A DNA stretch of 64,000 bases from assembly GCF_022376445.1 (NCBI RefSeq), contig NW_025954994.1, forward strand, positions 186,001-250,000. Direction: 5' to 3'. Below, one piece after another: positions 14,935 through 27,400 of the stretch. The notes under the pieces are model-generated. The model did no database searches, had not been told where the DNA came from, and worked only from the letters and a program-made list of their open reading frames with translations. Made by a program: the position numbers and the translations under genes. This DNA is from Fomitopsis serialis (Eukaryota > Basidiomycota > Agaricomycetes > Polyporales > Fomitopsidaceae). The first letter of the stretch is position 1. Each line of letters starts with the position of its first letter.

Positions 14935-16563
14935 TCACATGCCACTACGTCCAGATCTGTGCGACGTCGTGAGTATCGGTTCCAGCTGGGGACACTGTAT
15001 CGTGATCATGAGAGACGTACGTGTGATTGGAGAGAACGCGAAGGTCAACGTCCGTGAAGCTGGTTCTTCTGCTGCCATGATCTCGGAGATTTCTTGCGAG
15101 TCCAGTCTCACGATCGTTACAGCAGCACATTCACGCAGGTTCAGTATGAATCGAGAGACGAGGACGGTTGATATGCTGGAGGGAGGTTGGGTTGAGCAAC
15201 GTCACGTAGATACCGATAGTAGAGTTGGGTGCGTACGGCGCGATGAAGTAGTTGATATAATCCCTCGCCTGTTGCCGTCGTCGAACTCAGCTATCATATA
15301 AAAGGGGACGGTTAGGACATACCGCCGTCAGATACAGAACTATCTCGAGAGCATTGAGGGTGGTCAACATCCTGAGCTATCATCAATTCTTGAAACAGGA
15401 GGTAAACGCAACTCAGGACATACGCGAAAAACAGAATCCCTATACATGTTCGATTGTCAGGGCGATCAACGTATCTAAGATTAACAGATATAAGTGCTTA
15501 CCATCTCTGAGTAACATCCGCGTGAAGGAGCGGCTGGAGATCTGCGAGAATACGAATGGACGGGGAGTACCTTATATATAGTCACAAGTAGGACTATGAG
15601 GTCGGATGCTATGCTGCATCCACGGCTTATGGGTAGCACTATACGCCAGATCGTCAAGAGGTCCTACAACGTAACACCTGCACATGCTCGCACTTCTGCA
15701 TTTGCGTCAACAAAGTCGGTACAACGCACGAGTACGCAGAGCCGACAGGTACTTACTTTGCTATGAATGCATTGGTTACGTTGTAGTCCGCTTGGCACAG
15801 ATGCTGACTTTCGACAGGAACGACTTTGAAATACAACGTAGTAGCTATGTACTGGCAGCGGTATCTTGAGTCCAACGACGACCACTACTGGCATCATGAA
15901 ACTCGAACGGTGCTTACCACATTCACCCCCATGGTACCATCCCCAGTGCGAATGTCACCGCCGACAGCCGCAGACATCGCCCAGTGAGAGCATGCACTCT
16001 GATCGCGGATATAGCTAGACACACAATGAACAAAGTCATGACGAAGTCGGAAACCAACAGCCAGACTGTATACATACTCGCCCACATCTGATACGAGAAT
16101 AGAATGCATATCGAGATGATATCGTGATGCCTTTGCAGCTTGATCCTCATGAGCAACACGGTCTCCAGAGAGTTATCGTATGCTTACCTTCGTATGTGTA
16201 ATTTCGAGGCTGTACGGCACATTCATATACGAGCCCCAGTGTTATGACTCGGTTCAGGATGAAGATGATGGTGGCCCCATGTGGATTCCTCCAAATGAGA
16301 TTTACCTCTTGACCAACGGTCAATACGTAGTCATATAGAAGTACGACTGAGACGCATGTGCATTATCCGTCTGAGAATAATCGGACTATTCGATGATTAA
16401 TTGAACTTACCAGCGAGGGCGAAACCGCACAAGGCGTCCACATATCTACTCAAGATGTCAAGCACGACCATCAGCAGTGAATTGTACGGACAGTGCTGTG
16501 TGTATCTGTACTCACTGCGCACGCAGTGAACCTGTACTCTTCTTCTGCTGTCACTGAAGACAT
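14935..16563 (-). CDS. DUF6533 membrane protein, gene H
   Basis: DUF6533 proteins are predicted multi-spanning membrane proteins of mushroom-forming fungi, of unknown function. The gene starts at 16563 (MSSVTAEEEYRFTACA), then has RYVDALCGFALA, the domain core VVLLYDYVLTVGQEVNLIW with ATIIFILNRVITLG, SAIRVHALTGRC, the membrane exon with IASDLIVLLVTIYK, LLRDG, NALEIVLYLTA, DYINYFIAP, and the C-terminal exon STVLVSRFILNLRECAAV. It ends in a charged tail at 14935. These blocks occur in the order and exon pattern of gene E. Two breaks were seen: at about 15933 (MVP-MGVNV needs CCC, CC present) and 15570 (IYK-GTPRP needs GGG, GG present). Both are single missing bases in homopolymers and may be assembly errors. 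Exon joins in the 5' half are uncertain. Confidence 0.75.
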
Positions 16564-17197
16564 GCTTGTTTTGTGCGAGGAAGAGGATTGAGAGAACACC
16601 AGTGGTGAGACAACACTCGACATCACTTGCAGCAGCTCATTATTAGTCGTGGAGAGATGAGACTCTTACCTCACAGATAGCACTGCTTAGGGGCCTTGAG
16701 GCGTGAGAGTCAAACTCATATCAAGCGAGTGCGTAGACGTGACAGAAGGCTGTATGCGTCCATGGAGCCGTTGGATCATCTCCGAGTCCACAGACAGTTC
16801 CCCATGGGGATTGGCACAATTTGGTGTCCCGGAACCGCGTGCTGACACGACGAGGCGAATCCAGTATTGAAGCTGCCATTCAAAACCGTGGCACAACAAA
16901 GGAGACAGTGACCGCCGGAGGAGGTTTCGAAGGGTAAAGAAGGGCCTCTTTCAGAGATGTAAGTCAATTTATGATCACACTCCACAGGGATGATGTACCA
17001 AGTTTGGATACCCGGAGACTCGAATGGGGTTCTGTGGCATGATCATATGCAAGTTTGAAACACCACCAACGAGCTGATAATCAAATTACAAAGGCAAGGG
17101 TGACGTGGAGCTCTCCACATAGACTCGGAATCAGAGCGAGACAACATTGTCGCCCACCCAATGTTGCGTGACTCAGACAAGAGAAACCGCCTACAGG
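16564..17197. other. Intergenic stretch between DUF6533 genes H and I
   Basis: No coding or repeat structure was recognised. It must hold the promoter of gene H and the 3' end of gene I. Confidence 0.45.
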
Positions 17198-18806
17198 TCA
17201 TGCAAAGCCGTATGGGTCTTCGACATCGTTTGGTACATGCTCTCCGGCCGCTGTTGTACCATAGCTATTGCCAGTCATCTCGAATACCTCTGAATCGACG
17301 TTGGTTATCAAGTGACCGACAGAAACGCACCACTTACCACTCGCATGTATGACGGGTGCCACCGTTGATTCCCGAAGATCGAGCATCAAGCGGGGCACGA
17401 AGATAGAATCACACTAGGTACATATTAGCATTATGATATAGCCATTGGGTTGCGAAACGTACGGAGCGATGAACGAGTCCACAAATCCGGTAGGCTGTAG
17501 CAATGTCAGTTAGAGATTTACCCAGAAGAACATGAAGTAGATGTCGAACGACTTACTGTCTTGAGGTATATGATGAGTTGCAGACCATTCAGGGTCGTCA
17601 AGACGCTGCGGAGACATCATAATGTGGACCCTAGAGGCAATGTGGTACGTACACGAAATATAGCGCCCCTGTTCGCGTGAGCATGTCATCCACACGTTAC
17701 GTATTCTGTGTATCAATTGTACTCACCGGCCCTCAGTAGAACTTGCAAAGGGCCCCGTTTAGAAGAACGGGCCCACATGCGTAGACACGGGAGTGGACGA
17801 TGTAGCGGAACGTGATGAGAAGCACAATGATATCAGATATCATGCCGCATGCAGGGGCTATCAGAAGCACAACTAAAGGATAAGAACGAGGTCAGGAAGC
17901 ATTTAAGCTTTCATGCATATGAGCTTGTCGTACATCTGGAAGGAATAGAGCGAGCAGCGATGTTGTCAGAATCGCGGAGAGAACGCATCGAAAAACCGCA
18001 ACCGCGCGTACCTACTACTCATCGCTGGGTGGACAGGATTGGACACCCAGCAGGAAGTCTTGCCTCCGAGCGATTGAACCTGATAAGCCGACACGGATAT
18101 TGTGGCCTATGTCATAGTTGAGACACGATGAAGTACCCCAGCAGTCTTTTGAACCACTCACTGCATTCATCGCCGCGGGGACAATTCCGAGAGCCAATGT
18201 CAAGATCGTTGATGCCCATTTCCGGTGCGTGAGGGCATACACCCGGAAAGCGGACACGACTATAATTCGAGATGTTGGTTAGATCAACTTGATCTGACGA
18301 GCGCGCATAACGAACCTGCCCAGATGAGATATGACAACAGCACGAGTAAGTCGGATGCTAGTAGCACACCCTTACACCTTATGCACAAGAGCATGTTTAT
18401 GACGCTGCGTAACAGACGTGACGATTGATGGCGCACCTTGTAGGTGTCCAAGATGCTGGATTGACGAGACATGCTACAATCACGTACCCGAGTGCGACAG
18501 TTCGAGCGAGTGCACAGATGATACTTGCTCCCGACAGCTTCCGTTCGAACCAAAATAAGCCGATTTCTCGGTCGATGGTCAGAGTGTAATCGTATACCAG
18601 CACAACTGTGAAGGCACAACTCGGATTTCAATATCAGCTCGTGCCTGGTTACTCCCCAACTTACCTATCGCTGCTACTGTGCAGCAGACGTTCACATATC
18701 TACGGATAGATTGTTGTCACATAACAGGATGACGGTACTGAGAAGTGTGCACGTACTGCTGATGCGATGCGGCAATGAGTTCCTCGGCAATGTCGGCAGT
18801 GGACAT
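17198..18806 (-). CDS. DUF6533 membrane protein, gene I
   Basis: Predicted seven-helix-type membrane protein of the DUF6533 family, function unknown. It starts at 18806 (MSTADIAEELIAASHQ), then an exon with YVNVCCTVAAI and the core VVLVYDYTLTIDREIGLFW. Next come CKGVLLASDLLVLLSYLIWA, SAFRVYALTHRKWAS and LALGIVPAAMNA; phases agree across these introns. Downstream are SDIIVLLITFRYIV, LLRAGALYFV, FVDSFIAP, RLMLDLREST and a polar tail ending DPYGFA at 17198. Two frame breaks are visible, each one base short of a homopolymer. One is near 17781 (TAC CGC expected, TACGC present). The other is near 17392 (CCCCC expected, CCCC present); restoring it makes the FIAP-to-LRE segment exactly as long as in gene H. 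The gene may therefore be intact in the organism. Confidence 0.72.
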
Positions 18807-21054
18807 ATCTGCGGTTTGTTACTTCGTAAACAGAAGGCGTTGCACGTACTTGGTCACCCACGGAAGCCGCCTATATACTTCCGTGCCGGCAGCTCCAGGC
18901 ACAAGTTCAGCCCTCACCGTGGTTCGATGGCAGACATACGACGCTGGCACACCTGTAGCTGCTGTTGAGCTCAACAGGGAGGTTCTCTGACAGATGATAT
19001 CTCATCTTCACTGCCCACAGGGATTGCAGCCGAGGTTGTGGGCTATGCGATACAGGGTGAGCGCCTGCTGTTCTGCGCTGATATACTTAGCCTGCGAGCA
19101 TTCGGAGTAAGATGAATATTCGGTGGGAGATTCCTGACCACATAAACCTTGATTATAGGTCGGAGATCAAGAGGGACCACATCTCGCAAGACACGATCAC
19201 TCGTAGATGGCCATGACAGAGCATCGCACTCCTTGCATTCTCCGGCTGTTCTGCAGATTGAAAATAACAACGAGAGATATTAAACGACCCCGTGAGATCT
19301 GGCAGTCGATTCATACGCCATCCGGGCCTGCCATCAATTCCATAGCAGAGGAGAACACGAAGGTGAGATACAGTATAGTACTTACGTGCACTGCCGTTCA
19401 TCGTCGATCATCCCCAGGCGCTTCCACTGTCGAGGATACGCCAGGACGTATCGCCGATACATGTTACGGCTGATCCGCTCGACCTTAATGTGTCGAGAGC
19501 CAGCATTGGACAGCTTTGAGGTACATAGAGACAGAGGTCAGAGTTAAAAGGACGACCGTGACGACGGACGTGCTAAAAGCGCGCAATACCGTGGAACACG
19601 TGATTGTGGCCGATACGGTCTACTTATAGAAGTTTAGAAACGACAGTACTTACTTATGTACTGACCGCAGGCTTGTACGGTCTGCAACGGAGACTATATG
19701 TACCTACTCGTCGACCTTGGCATCCGCAATGGCACTACTATGCAGATTATCTGAACTGTCAGTGGCCATATCCAAGATGCAATCCACTGTATAGCACACA
19801 CCGAGAAACCAGCCATGGGACGTGTTATGTGGTGCAGTGGTCGCCGTTCAACTTCACGTTCGCTGGGTGAGTCCGGGTACATATGGCTTGTAACATTCTC
19901 ATAGATCTAACAGGCCGTCTTTACGAAAGCAGATGAGATTTCTCCTTGGAGATGACCACGAAGGCAGCAGTCTCGCTGAGCCGAAGGCGGTATGCGTGTG
20001 TCTCGACCTGAGGATTGCTATTCTACTGTGGCTTCGTCGTTGACGGCTTTGAATACTATTGATTGCGGAGGTATGCTTTCCCAGACAGTTACGAGTCCTA
20101 TGCCTCGCCTGTTCTGTGCCTGTGCGCTGTGTCGAACATCTCTGCAGCGCTCGTCGCGAAGGCAGATTGCGACACTGATCGTCGACTCTACTCTACTTGA
20201 ATTGTGTGGTCTCTCCGACCAGAGTCGACGACTTCTTTAGCTTGGGTGCGTCGGGATATCTTCATCTGATGTGCTTTGGCATTTGACGCTTCTTCCTTAT
20301 TATCTCGACATCTACAGTTACTGACCTCATGTCGAGTATTAGTGGGAACATCGCAAGAGGGTACGAAGACCGATGCACCCCGTTTGTACGGACTTCCACG
20401 CCGGGGGTGGTGCACTACGGGAATGGCTGTCACGACTTCACGCCGTCGCCTCACTGTTACGCGCACACAGGTACTTTGATCCTACTGAAGCCCATCGCCG
20501 ACTGTTCTTGAATCTTGACTGCCGAGGCTGTATTGTCTAGCTCCATTGGCCTGAACTTGAACGCCCTGATAGAGCTCCAGAAAGTCCATATTCGTAAGTC
20601 AGTTTGAATTCTGGACATGTACTTTGAATCACTTAAATTCACGGATGGCGAAGGAAGTGGCGATTCAAGGCGCAGGCGAAGAGAAGGCACGAGCTCACAA
20701 GTCATGGCAGCGGACCGCTAGCTTGTCCATAGTCTCCGTTGCAGACCATCAAGCCGGCAAGCGTCTTTTATGGCTTCTCAGGTACGAGTTGAAACGAACA
20801 ACGTCGACGCCGCTATCGCATACAAAGGACAGTATCATCATCGAGGATGTATGATAGAGGGTGACATGGCGCCATGCCTGGCATGTCGCAACTTTGATGA
20901 TCATGTCAAGGGAACCCGGGGTGCCTCGCACCGACTACTTATGTATACAAATCCCGGTCGCGACTCGCCAGACTCGGAGGCCCCCTCAGAGACCCTTTCC
21001 CATCAAGTATCCTTGACTCCTCCTGCCGCCTTCGTTCTTTGCACGTCCTACACC
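18807..21054. other. Stretch between DUF6533 genes I and A, no recognised gene
   Basis: Several hydrophobic open frames occur, for example on the minus strand near 19500-19650. None shows the YDYxLT, LLRDG or SRxLLNLxE landmarks of the neighbouring family. A badly decayed copy cannot be excluded. Confidence 0.4.
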
Positions 21055-22656
21055 ATGAATACCTACCTCAATGAAAGACAAATTGCGTATTATCTTTCGC
21101 AAAGGCTGGTTCCCTTCGACTCCCTCTCTGTTGGTATTCACGACGCGCACGTCTAGCTTTGTTGCAAACTACTGCCAGCTGGCACCCGCAGGTGAGCGTC
21201 TCAATCTGCACCTTTCCAGATCCAGGCTAACTGTTACCACCCTAGCACTCCTGATCTATGATCACTGTCTGACGGTCGAAAGTGAAGTGCGCTACATATG
21301 GGGCCGGAGGCAGCCGGCAGCGTTCGTTTTCTTCCTCAATCGAATGTCTATGGTGGGATTGACCGTGACGGGCGCACTCGGCATTCTGTCCTGGTCTTCT
21401 GTGGAGGTACGAGTTTGGTTTCCGTTCATACTTTCTGATGTTCATCACTGCTTGTCGACGTTGATGAATGCTAACACAGGAGTGCGTCACTCTAATCATC
21501 ACTATTTCAAGTATGAGTTGACGATGTAGCTTACAGGTGCGAGGGTCTACTGATCGCCAATGAGATTTCATGTCCGCTTCATACGTGATTTGGGCCTGTA
21601 AGACGCACACACATCTTCACCATCTAGTCGGAGCATGCTTACTACCTGGGCAGGGGTTTCCGCTCTTCGCGTCAGGGCGCTCAGTCGGAGCCGTGCACTC
21701 GCCTGTGCAACCCTATTACTCGGAATCATGCCAGTGATATCTAATTTGGTGAGATTCTAGTCACGGAGCATTTAATATATGGTGCTTACTCGGCGGTTGG
21801 AGGTTCTGTACGCCAAAACGACGTTCATCACGATCCCCTCATACCCGGCATCACAGCCTGCGCGACCGACGACAGCATCTCACATAACTTAGATACACGG
21901 TGTGCATCCCGTTCTGAATGTGCTGTGCTATGACTAACGTATACTCAATGGCTGCAGGCGTGCGTGGTCCGCTCTGAGCAATGTGGCTCATCCGCCTTGC
22001 TCACGTTCATGAACGCAGTACTATACGCCTCCCGCGCATGCGCGATGCAAGTGATCTTACGGTCATCGTGGTGATATGGTACGGGACGTCAGGCCCGCCG
22101 GGGGAATTGGGCATCCGCCCTCGCAACCTACTGTCGGAGTGGTGGCGTACATCTTCGTTATGGAGTAGTTTAGTTACCGTATAGCTGACGCTGCGATCAG
22201 CGTGCTTCTTGCTCTCAACATTGCACAGATGCTCACGAGTTTCCAGATAGTAAGCTGTCCACGTATGCGCTGAAAATCATATGCTGATGTTCCGACCAGG
22301 CGTACGGCGTTTTATATGTCTTATCACATCGTTCGTCATCTCGTTCTCCTCGAACCAACTAAAACCCTTATTGTCAACGCAGGCTGGCGAGCATCCTCGT
22401 CTCGCGTTTGCTGATCAACCTCAATGAGGTGGCGAGCAAAGATGTCGTGCTCGAGCCGGGCGGGCAAGTCGGGAGTCACTGGCCAGAAAGCAGCGCATAT
22501 ACGGAGACAGAGACTCAGACGATCATGTTCGCCCCTGTCACAACAGGTGTGCACCATTACACACTGTCCATATGATTGTAGATGTGCTCAGCATTGACTT
22601 TAGATCGTTTCGACTCCGATCCAGAGAGTTCTCGACTCCATGAAAACAGCCAGTAG
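21055..22656 (+). CDS. DUF6533 membrane protein, gene A
   Basis: Predicted multi-pass membrane protein, function unknown. The start at 21055 (MNTYLNERQIAYYLSQ) is followed by FVANYCQLAPA and the core ALLIYDHCLTVESEVRYIWG with AAFVFFLNRMSMVGL. After an intron come CEGLLIANE, ALRVRALSRSRALA and IMPVISNLV, the TFITIP exon, and a C-terminal exon LASILVSRLLINLNEVA with a polar tail ending LHENSQ at 22656. Exon order matches genes C and D. Two breaks were seen: about 21570 (after GLLIANE) and 21835-21838, where paralogs D and B read ATT CCC CTC but this copy has one C too few. The 3' exons are highly similar to B and D, so A, B, C and D form one recent subfamily. Confidence 0.72.
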
Positions 22657-22777
22657 AGTTGGTTTGGAATCTCGCGCTGTATGTACTCTTGTGCGCCTCA
22701 CAGATGACGCGATCGAATACCTGGAAGGTCTTGTGAAGCTCTCCGTCGATGTTTCGTGGATCTCTGCTGTTCACCTA

Positions 22778-23809
22778 GGCCATTTGTATCCAACTTGGTG
22801 AGAGCTGCGGACCCGGACGGTTCTAACTCAACGCTCACAGCTGTGGGGAAGGTCCTGTACACCAGGATGACATTCATTACGATTCCCCTCGTACCCAGCA
22901 TCACAACCTGTGCAACCCAAGATAGCCTCTCGCATAGCCTGAGTACACGGTGCGCAGTCTGCTATGAGCACTTGTTAATCGGATTTGGCTGATGCGTACT
23001 CAATGACTGCAGACGTGCGTTGTCCGCCCCGCGCAACGTAGCCAATCCGCCTCGCTCACGGCCATGACTACAGTGTTATACGCCTCACATGCATGCGCGG
23101 TCGCAAGCAATCTGATCGTCATTGTGGTGACGTGGTACAAGATGTCAGGCATTGTGAAAAGGCTCCGCGTATTCTGTCTACGGAAGCTGCTGCGTGGCCG
23201 CTCTGACGCACCGACGCTCGGACACCTGCTTATCCGAGATGGTGCGTTATTTGCGCGTGCGTAGCTGGGCAGGATTTCTGACGACTGCCATGTTAGAAAT
23301 GATATGTTTTCTGTGAGTGGCTCTTCTTCGCGAGAGCTGAAGTATAGCTCACTTCCGATCAGCGTGCTTCTCGTCCTCAACGTCGCACAGATGCTCACGA
23401 GTTTCCAGACCGTAAGTCGTTCACAAGGCTAGGTATGCCAAGAAGGTCATATGCTCATGCTCCCACTAGGCCCATGGCGTTTTGAACGTCTTCATAACAT
23501 CGTTCGTCTTCTCGTTCGTCTTCTCGTTCGTACCAAACCGACTGCAGTCCTCATTGCCGATGCAGGATGGCGAGCGTTCTCATCTCACGATTGTTGATCA
23601 ATCTCAATGAGGCGGTGGGCAAAAATGTCGTGCTTGAGCCGTTTACACAACGAGGGAGCCACTGCTGGCAAGCTCCGGGTGCACGGAAGCTGAGGCCGAG
23701 GCTCCGACGATCATGTTTGCCTCTGTCATAACAGGTGTGCACCGCCATGCATTGCTGTCTGTAGCTGTGCTCACCGTCGATTGTAGATGATCTCAACACT
23801 GATGTGTAG
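22778..23809 (+). pseudogene. 5'-truncated DUF6533 gene copy B
   Basis: Similarity to gene D begins abruptly at about 22778, within the exon reading FVSNLVRAA. It continues through TAVGKVLYTRMTFITIP, ASHACAVASNLIVIVVTW, APTGHLLIRD-type sequence (here TLGHLLIRDG), VLLVLNVAQMLTSFQT, and the C-terminal exon ASVLISRLLINLNEAV. A short last exon ends DDLNTDV at 23809. The start codon, both N-terminal exons and the DUF6533 core are absent; the upstream bases are the 3' flank of gene A. The remaining exons keep open frames and splice sites, so the truncation is recent. It is probably non-functional unless a fused or internal start is used. Confidence 0.75.
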
Positions 23810-24426
23810 AATACCCATATTTCTTGTCCATAGCTAGTAGAGCTAGTGTAGAATCCAGGTTGCTTCGTGATGCAGGCCAGGGTGACTCCGTGTTGAACAT
23901 GATCTCGCCCGCGACGACATCTGCAGTGCCGACAGGTGCGACACGTTTGTTGTCGCGATGCTGTGGTCTTTGCGACTCGTGCTTGTGTCATTGATAAGCG
24001 CTCTATAGCATGGATCAGCTCACCTCCGCGATGCTCAGTGCTTTCGCATGTTCACTCCTTGCGCGAAGCGTGTAAAGGCCACCACCACCTCAAACTCGGA
24101 TACTTCGGTTCACCCTGAACACAGGAAGGCTGAACGTTGAATGACGAGCTGAACAAATTTTTGAATGGATCTGCAGGCGTGATGCTCGCAGCCTCTGATA
24201 CCGGCAGTCTCGTAGCAGCCACTTGAGAGCATGATTGAACGCGAACACAATATCGGATTAATCTGCACGTAGCTTTCGGGTCATCGTCTAAAGAGCATTA
24301 CAACGGTTTAGCAGTACAACAAGCAAGAACAACAGTGGCGCAGGAGGAAAATACAACATTGTACCTTCATACAACTCGACGACGCGAGGTTTTGTTCGTA
24401 ACGGTCCATGCATCAAGGAAAGTCCT
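23810..24426. other. Intergenic stretch before the giant gene's 3' end
   Basis: No gene, repeat or RNA was recognised. It holds the convergent 3' ends of copy B (plus) and the giant gene (minus). Confidence 0.5.
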
Positions 24427-27400
24427 TCATCGTAATCGCTCCTTCTCTCGTACAGTCCGGATCCAAATCTCGCCAGGACGGCTAGCGAGCATACGTTGAT
24501 CAGTACTGGCTGCTATGCACATGCAGCAGTGAACGAAACGCACCTTTTCTCCCTCAAAATCCTGAACACGAAGCTGCGCTCCTGTGTTGCCTGCTCACCT
24601 CCCGCCCGCGCACCCACGGCACGTGGAGGGAAAGCACTTCCGCACCGTTTCTGCAGGTCTGCGAGGCCCTCGTTCGTCCCTTCCGCCTCTACGACGACTC
24701 GCCCGTACCAGCCAGGATCGACAAGCCACACACCATGACTCGGCCCCGGGCCAACATTCGCCATGGGGGGAATGCGTAACGGTTTGTTGGGAACAGGCGG
24801 TATGATCGTGAAAGAGGAGCGGTGGACCCAGCGCACGACTGTGTGGTGGTTACCCTGCGGCCTGTTTCAACAACAGATTAGTTACGATGAGCCAACTCAG
24901 CGACATTCCACGCACGTCTCAGTTTTCATCCTGTCCTGGAGCAGCTGCAGGTTTGCCGCAATCTCCTCGCCCCAGGGCGCGATGTCGATGTGACATATCG
25001 GGTTCCCGGAGCCTTGCGTGCGGATGACGCGGTGGAAGTAGGAGGGCGGGAACGCAAGCGTAGGCAAGTACTTGGGGAGGTCCCCAATACGCGACCACGC
25101 AAAGTCCAGGTCCTGCAATGCAGTTCGCTTTCAGCGCGCGTTGTGGCTGATATGAAGCACAAACACTCACAATCAGGTATGCACCGTCCCAGACCATCCG
25201 ACCAATGTTACCCTCATCACCGATAGCAATATCCCACACCACGTCTCCTGCCCGCAGCAGATGCGACACGCCCGCCTTCTTGAGCTCCTCTTCACAAGTC
25301 ACGATGCTCTCGTCCGACAGCCAGTCGCCCTCCGGCGAAGGCACGAACACTTGCAGCAGCGGCGCACGCCTAAGACGAAAAAGCGGAGACTGTGCTGCGC
25401 GTATCGGTGCCTGGATCGTTGTCGTGTACGAAGGCGACCGCGAAGGTGCTCGGCTGGACGCCCGGGACGTACCACGCTGCAATGAAGTGCCACGGCGCGA
25501 TGGTGGCGAGCTCGGGGCTTGAGGTACCGTAACAGCGACCGGGGATGGGTTGCGAGCCTCTGCCTCCGCCTGAGCACGCAAGCGTAAGACTATCCGGGTG
25601 TATGCGCGGCAGCAGGCAGCGAGCTCATTCCTCAAGCAACCTGGACCGGGTCGCCACGGGCATGCAGGTACTCCGCAGCCAGAGTCGAGAACTGGTGTGA
25701 CGGCATCGAGACTCCGCGCATATAGTTGTTGAGGTCCTACGGAACGCGGTCAGCATGTACACGTCTGCCTAAGCTGTCTCACAGAACTGACCTGCAGCGT
25801 CAGCGTCAACGCTTCGCCGTCGTTGGCCGACTTGGGCTTGTCTCTATCCCCCTCGCTCGTCCGCTCCTTGCTCTTCCCTTTGGCGAGACTCGGATCTAGA
25901 CCCCAGTCCACCGCGCATACCCTACAGGCCCCAGGAACTTCTCCAGCACAGACTCCGTCAACTCGCGCCGCTTGTTCGTTCCGTCCTCACCTCGCGTTGA
26001 GCTGAGCGATGACAAGCCACTCATTGTACGACAGATACGCGAGCAGCCAGCCAACAACGTAGACTCAAGCAGATGTTTGACCAGGGGTACGGCTTGCTCG
26101 GCTTTGGGGGCTCCTGCGGCTCAGGCGGAGGGGCGGCAGCCTGCGCGATGATCGCAGGGAGAGCCTTGCCCAGCTTCGCCCCCCGTCTTTGCGCGCGCGC
26201 TTTTGCATAGTCTTCCGGCGTGACGGGCGTGGGCGGCGCCCCGGGGCCCGTCCGCCCACGCTGCATCTCGTCCTGCACCGCAGAGCTGTCGATGTGCACG
26301 AAGCTCGACTCCTCACCCATGTCCTGCGCATGCTCCGCCGGTCGCTCATCGCCCCGATCCTCGCGCCGCCCCCGCCGCCCCTCCTTCCTCAGCTTCCTCC
26401 GCCCGTCGCTCCCGCTCCCACTCCTCTGGACGTCCGCCGTCGCCAGTCGCCACCGTCACCGGGGTCATCTGCACACCTAAGGGCCCTGGGGCACTCACTC
26501 CGGCAATCGCGCTCGCCCCGACGTCCTTCGTTCCCAGCTTCTCCACCTGCTTATCCGTCATCGACTTCATGCCAAAAATGCCCCGTAGCCCGAGCCCGAA
26601 GATATGCCATGCCGCCGCTCCTCGTTCTCCGAGTCGCTCTGCGAGTTCCCTCGTCTCAGCTTCCCGCCCTTCCGGAGTCGCCTGCGTGCAGACACATGCC
26701 CGTCCGCACTCCCGCCCACTTCGCGCTCGACGTCCGTATCATGGTGAACCTCGGGCGTCGGCGCACGCGGTGACGGCGTCGGGGGTAACGAGCGCGAGAT
26801 CCGATGGCTATCCTGGTTCCCCTTCGGGAGCACCTCGCGCCGCCGGCCGCGTACGTCGTCGTCGTCGTCGTGCAGGATGGCAGCGAGGTCGGCGGGGAGG
26901 ACAGGCGAACGTGACCGTGGAGTGGGATAGCCGTACGTGTGCGGATAGTCTCGGACGATACCATCGGCCGCCGGACCGTGCACCTCCTTCTCCTGCTGAG
27001 CAGGCTGGGTGTATGCACCCTCCTGCGGCACGTGCGCGTCCGCCGACTGGCTATATGCGCCCTCTTGCTGCCCACCCGCGCCCGCGCCCTGCTCGTCCGA
27101 ACCCTCGTCCTGCGCAGCGAAGATCCTCGGCTTGCCTTTCACGAGGGCGTCTCGTGTTCCCACTGCTCCGCGGGCGGCTGCGCCTCACCATGCTCGGCCT
27201 CTTGCTCCTCAGCACCCATAGCCGCAAAGATCCTCGGCTTTCCCCGGACGGGCACCTCGGTGTGCTGGTCGTGTTCCGCGCCATGTACGTCCTGCTGAGA
27301 AGGGTGGGAATGGGCAGGCCGAGGGCTCGGCGTGCGCCCGTCGCGGTCTATGTCCTGCGGCACGTCCAAGCTGTGGGTCGGCGGGGGAGACGGCTGGCTG

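Noticed and set aside
18900..20700. A further DUF6533 copy suspected from hydrophobic open frames
   Set aside because: None of the family landmarks (YDYxLT, LLRDG, SRxLLNL) could be found in order on either strand.
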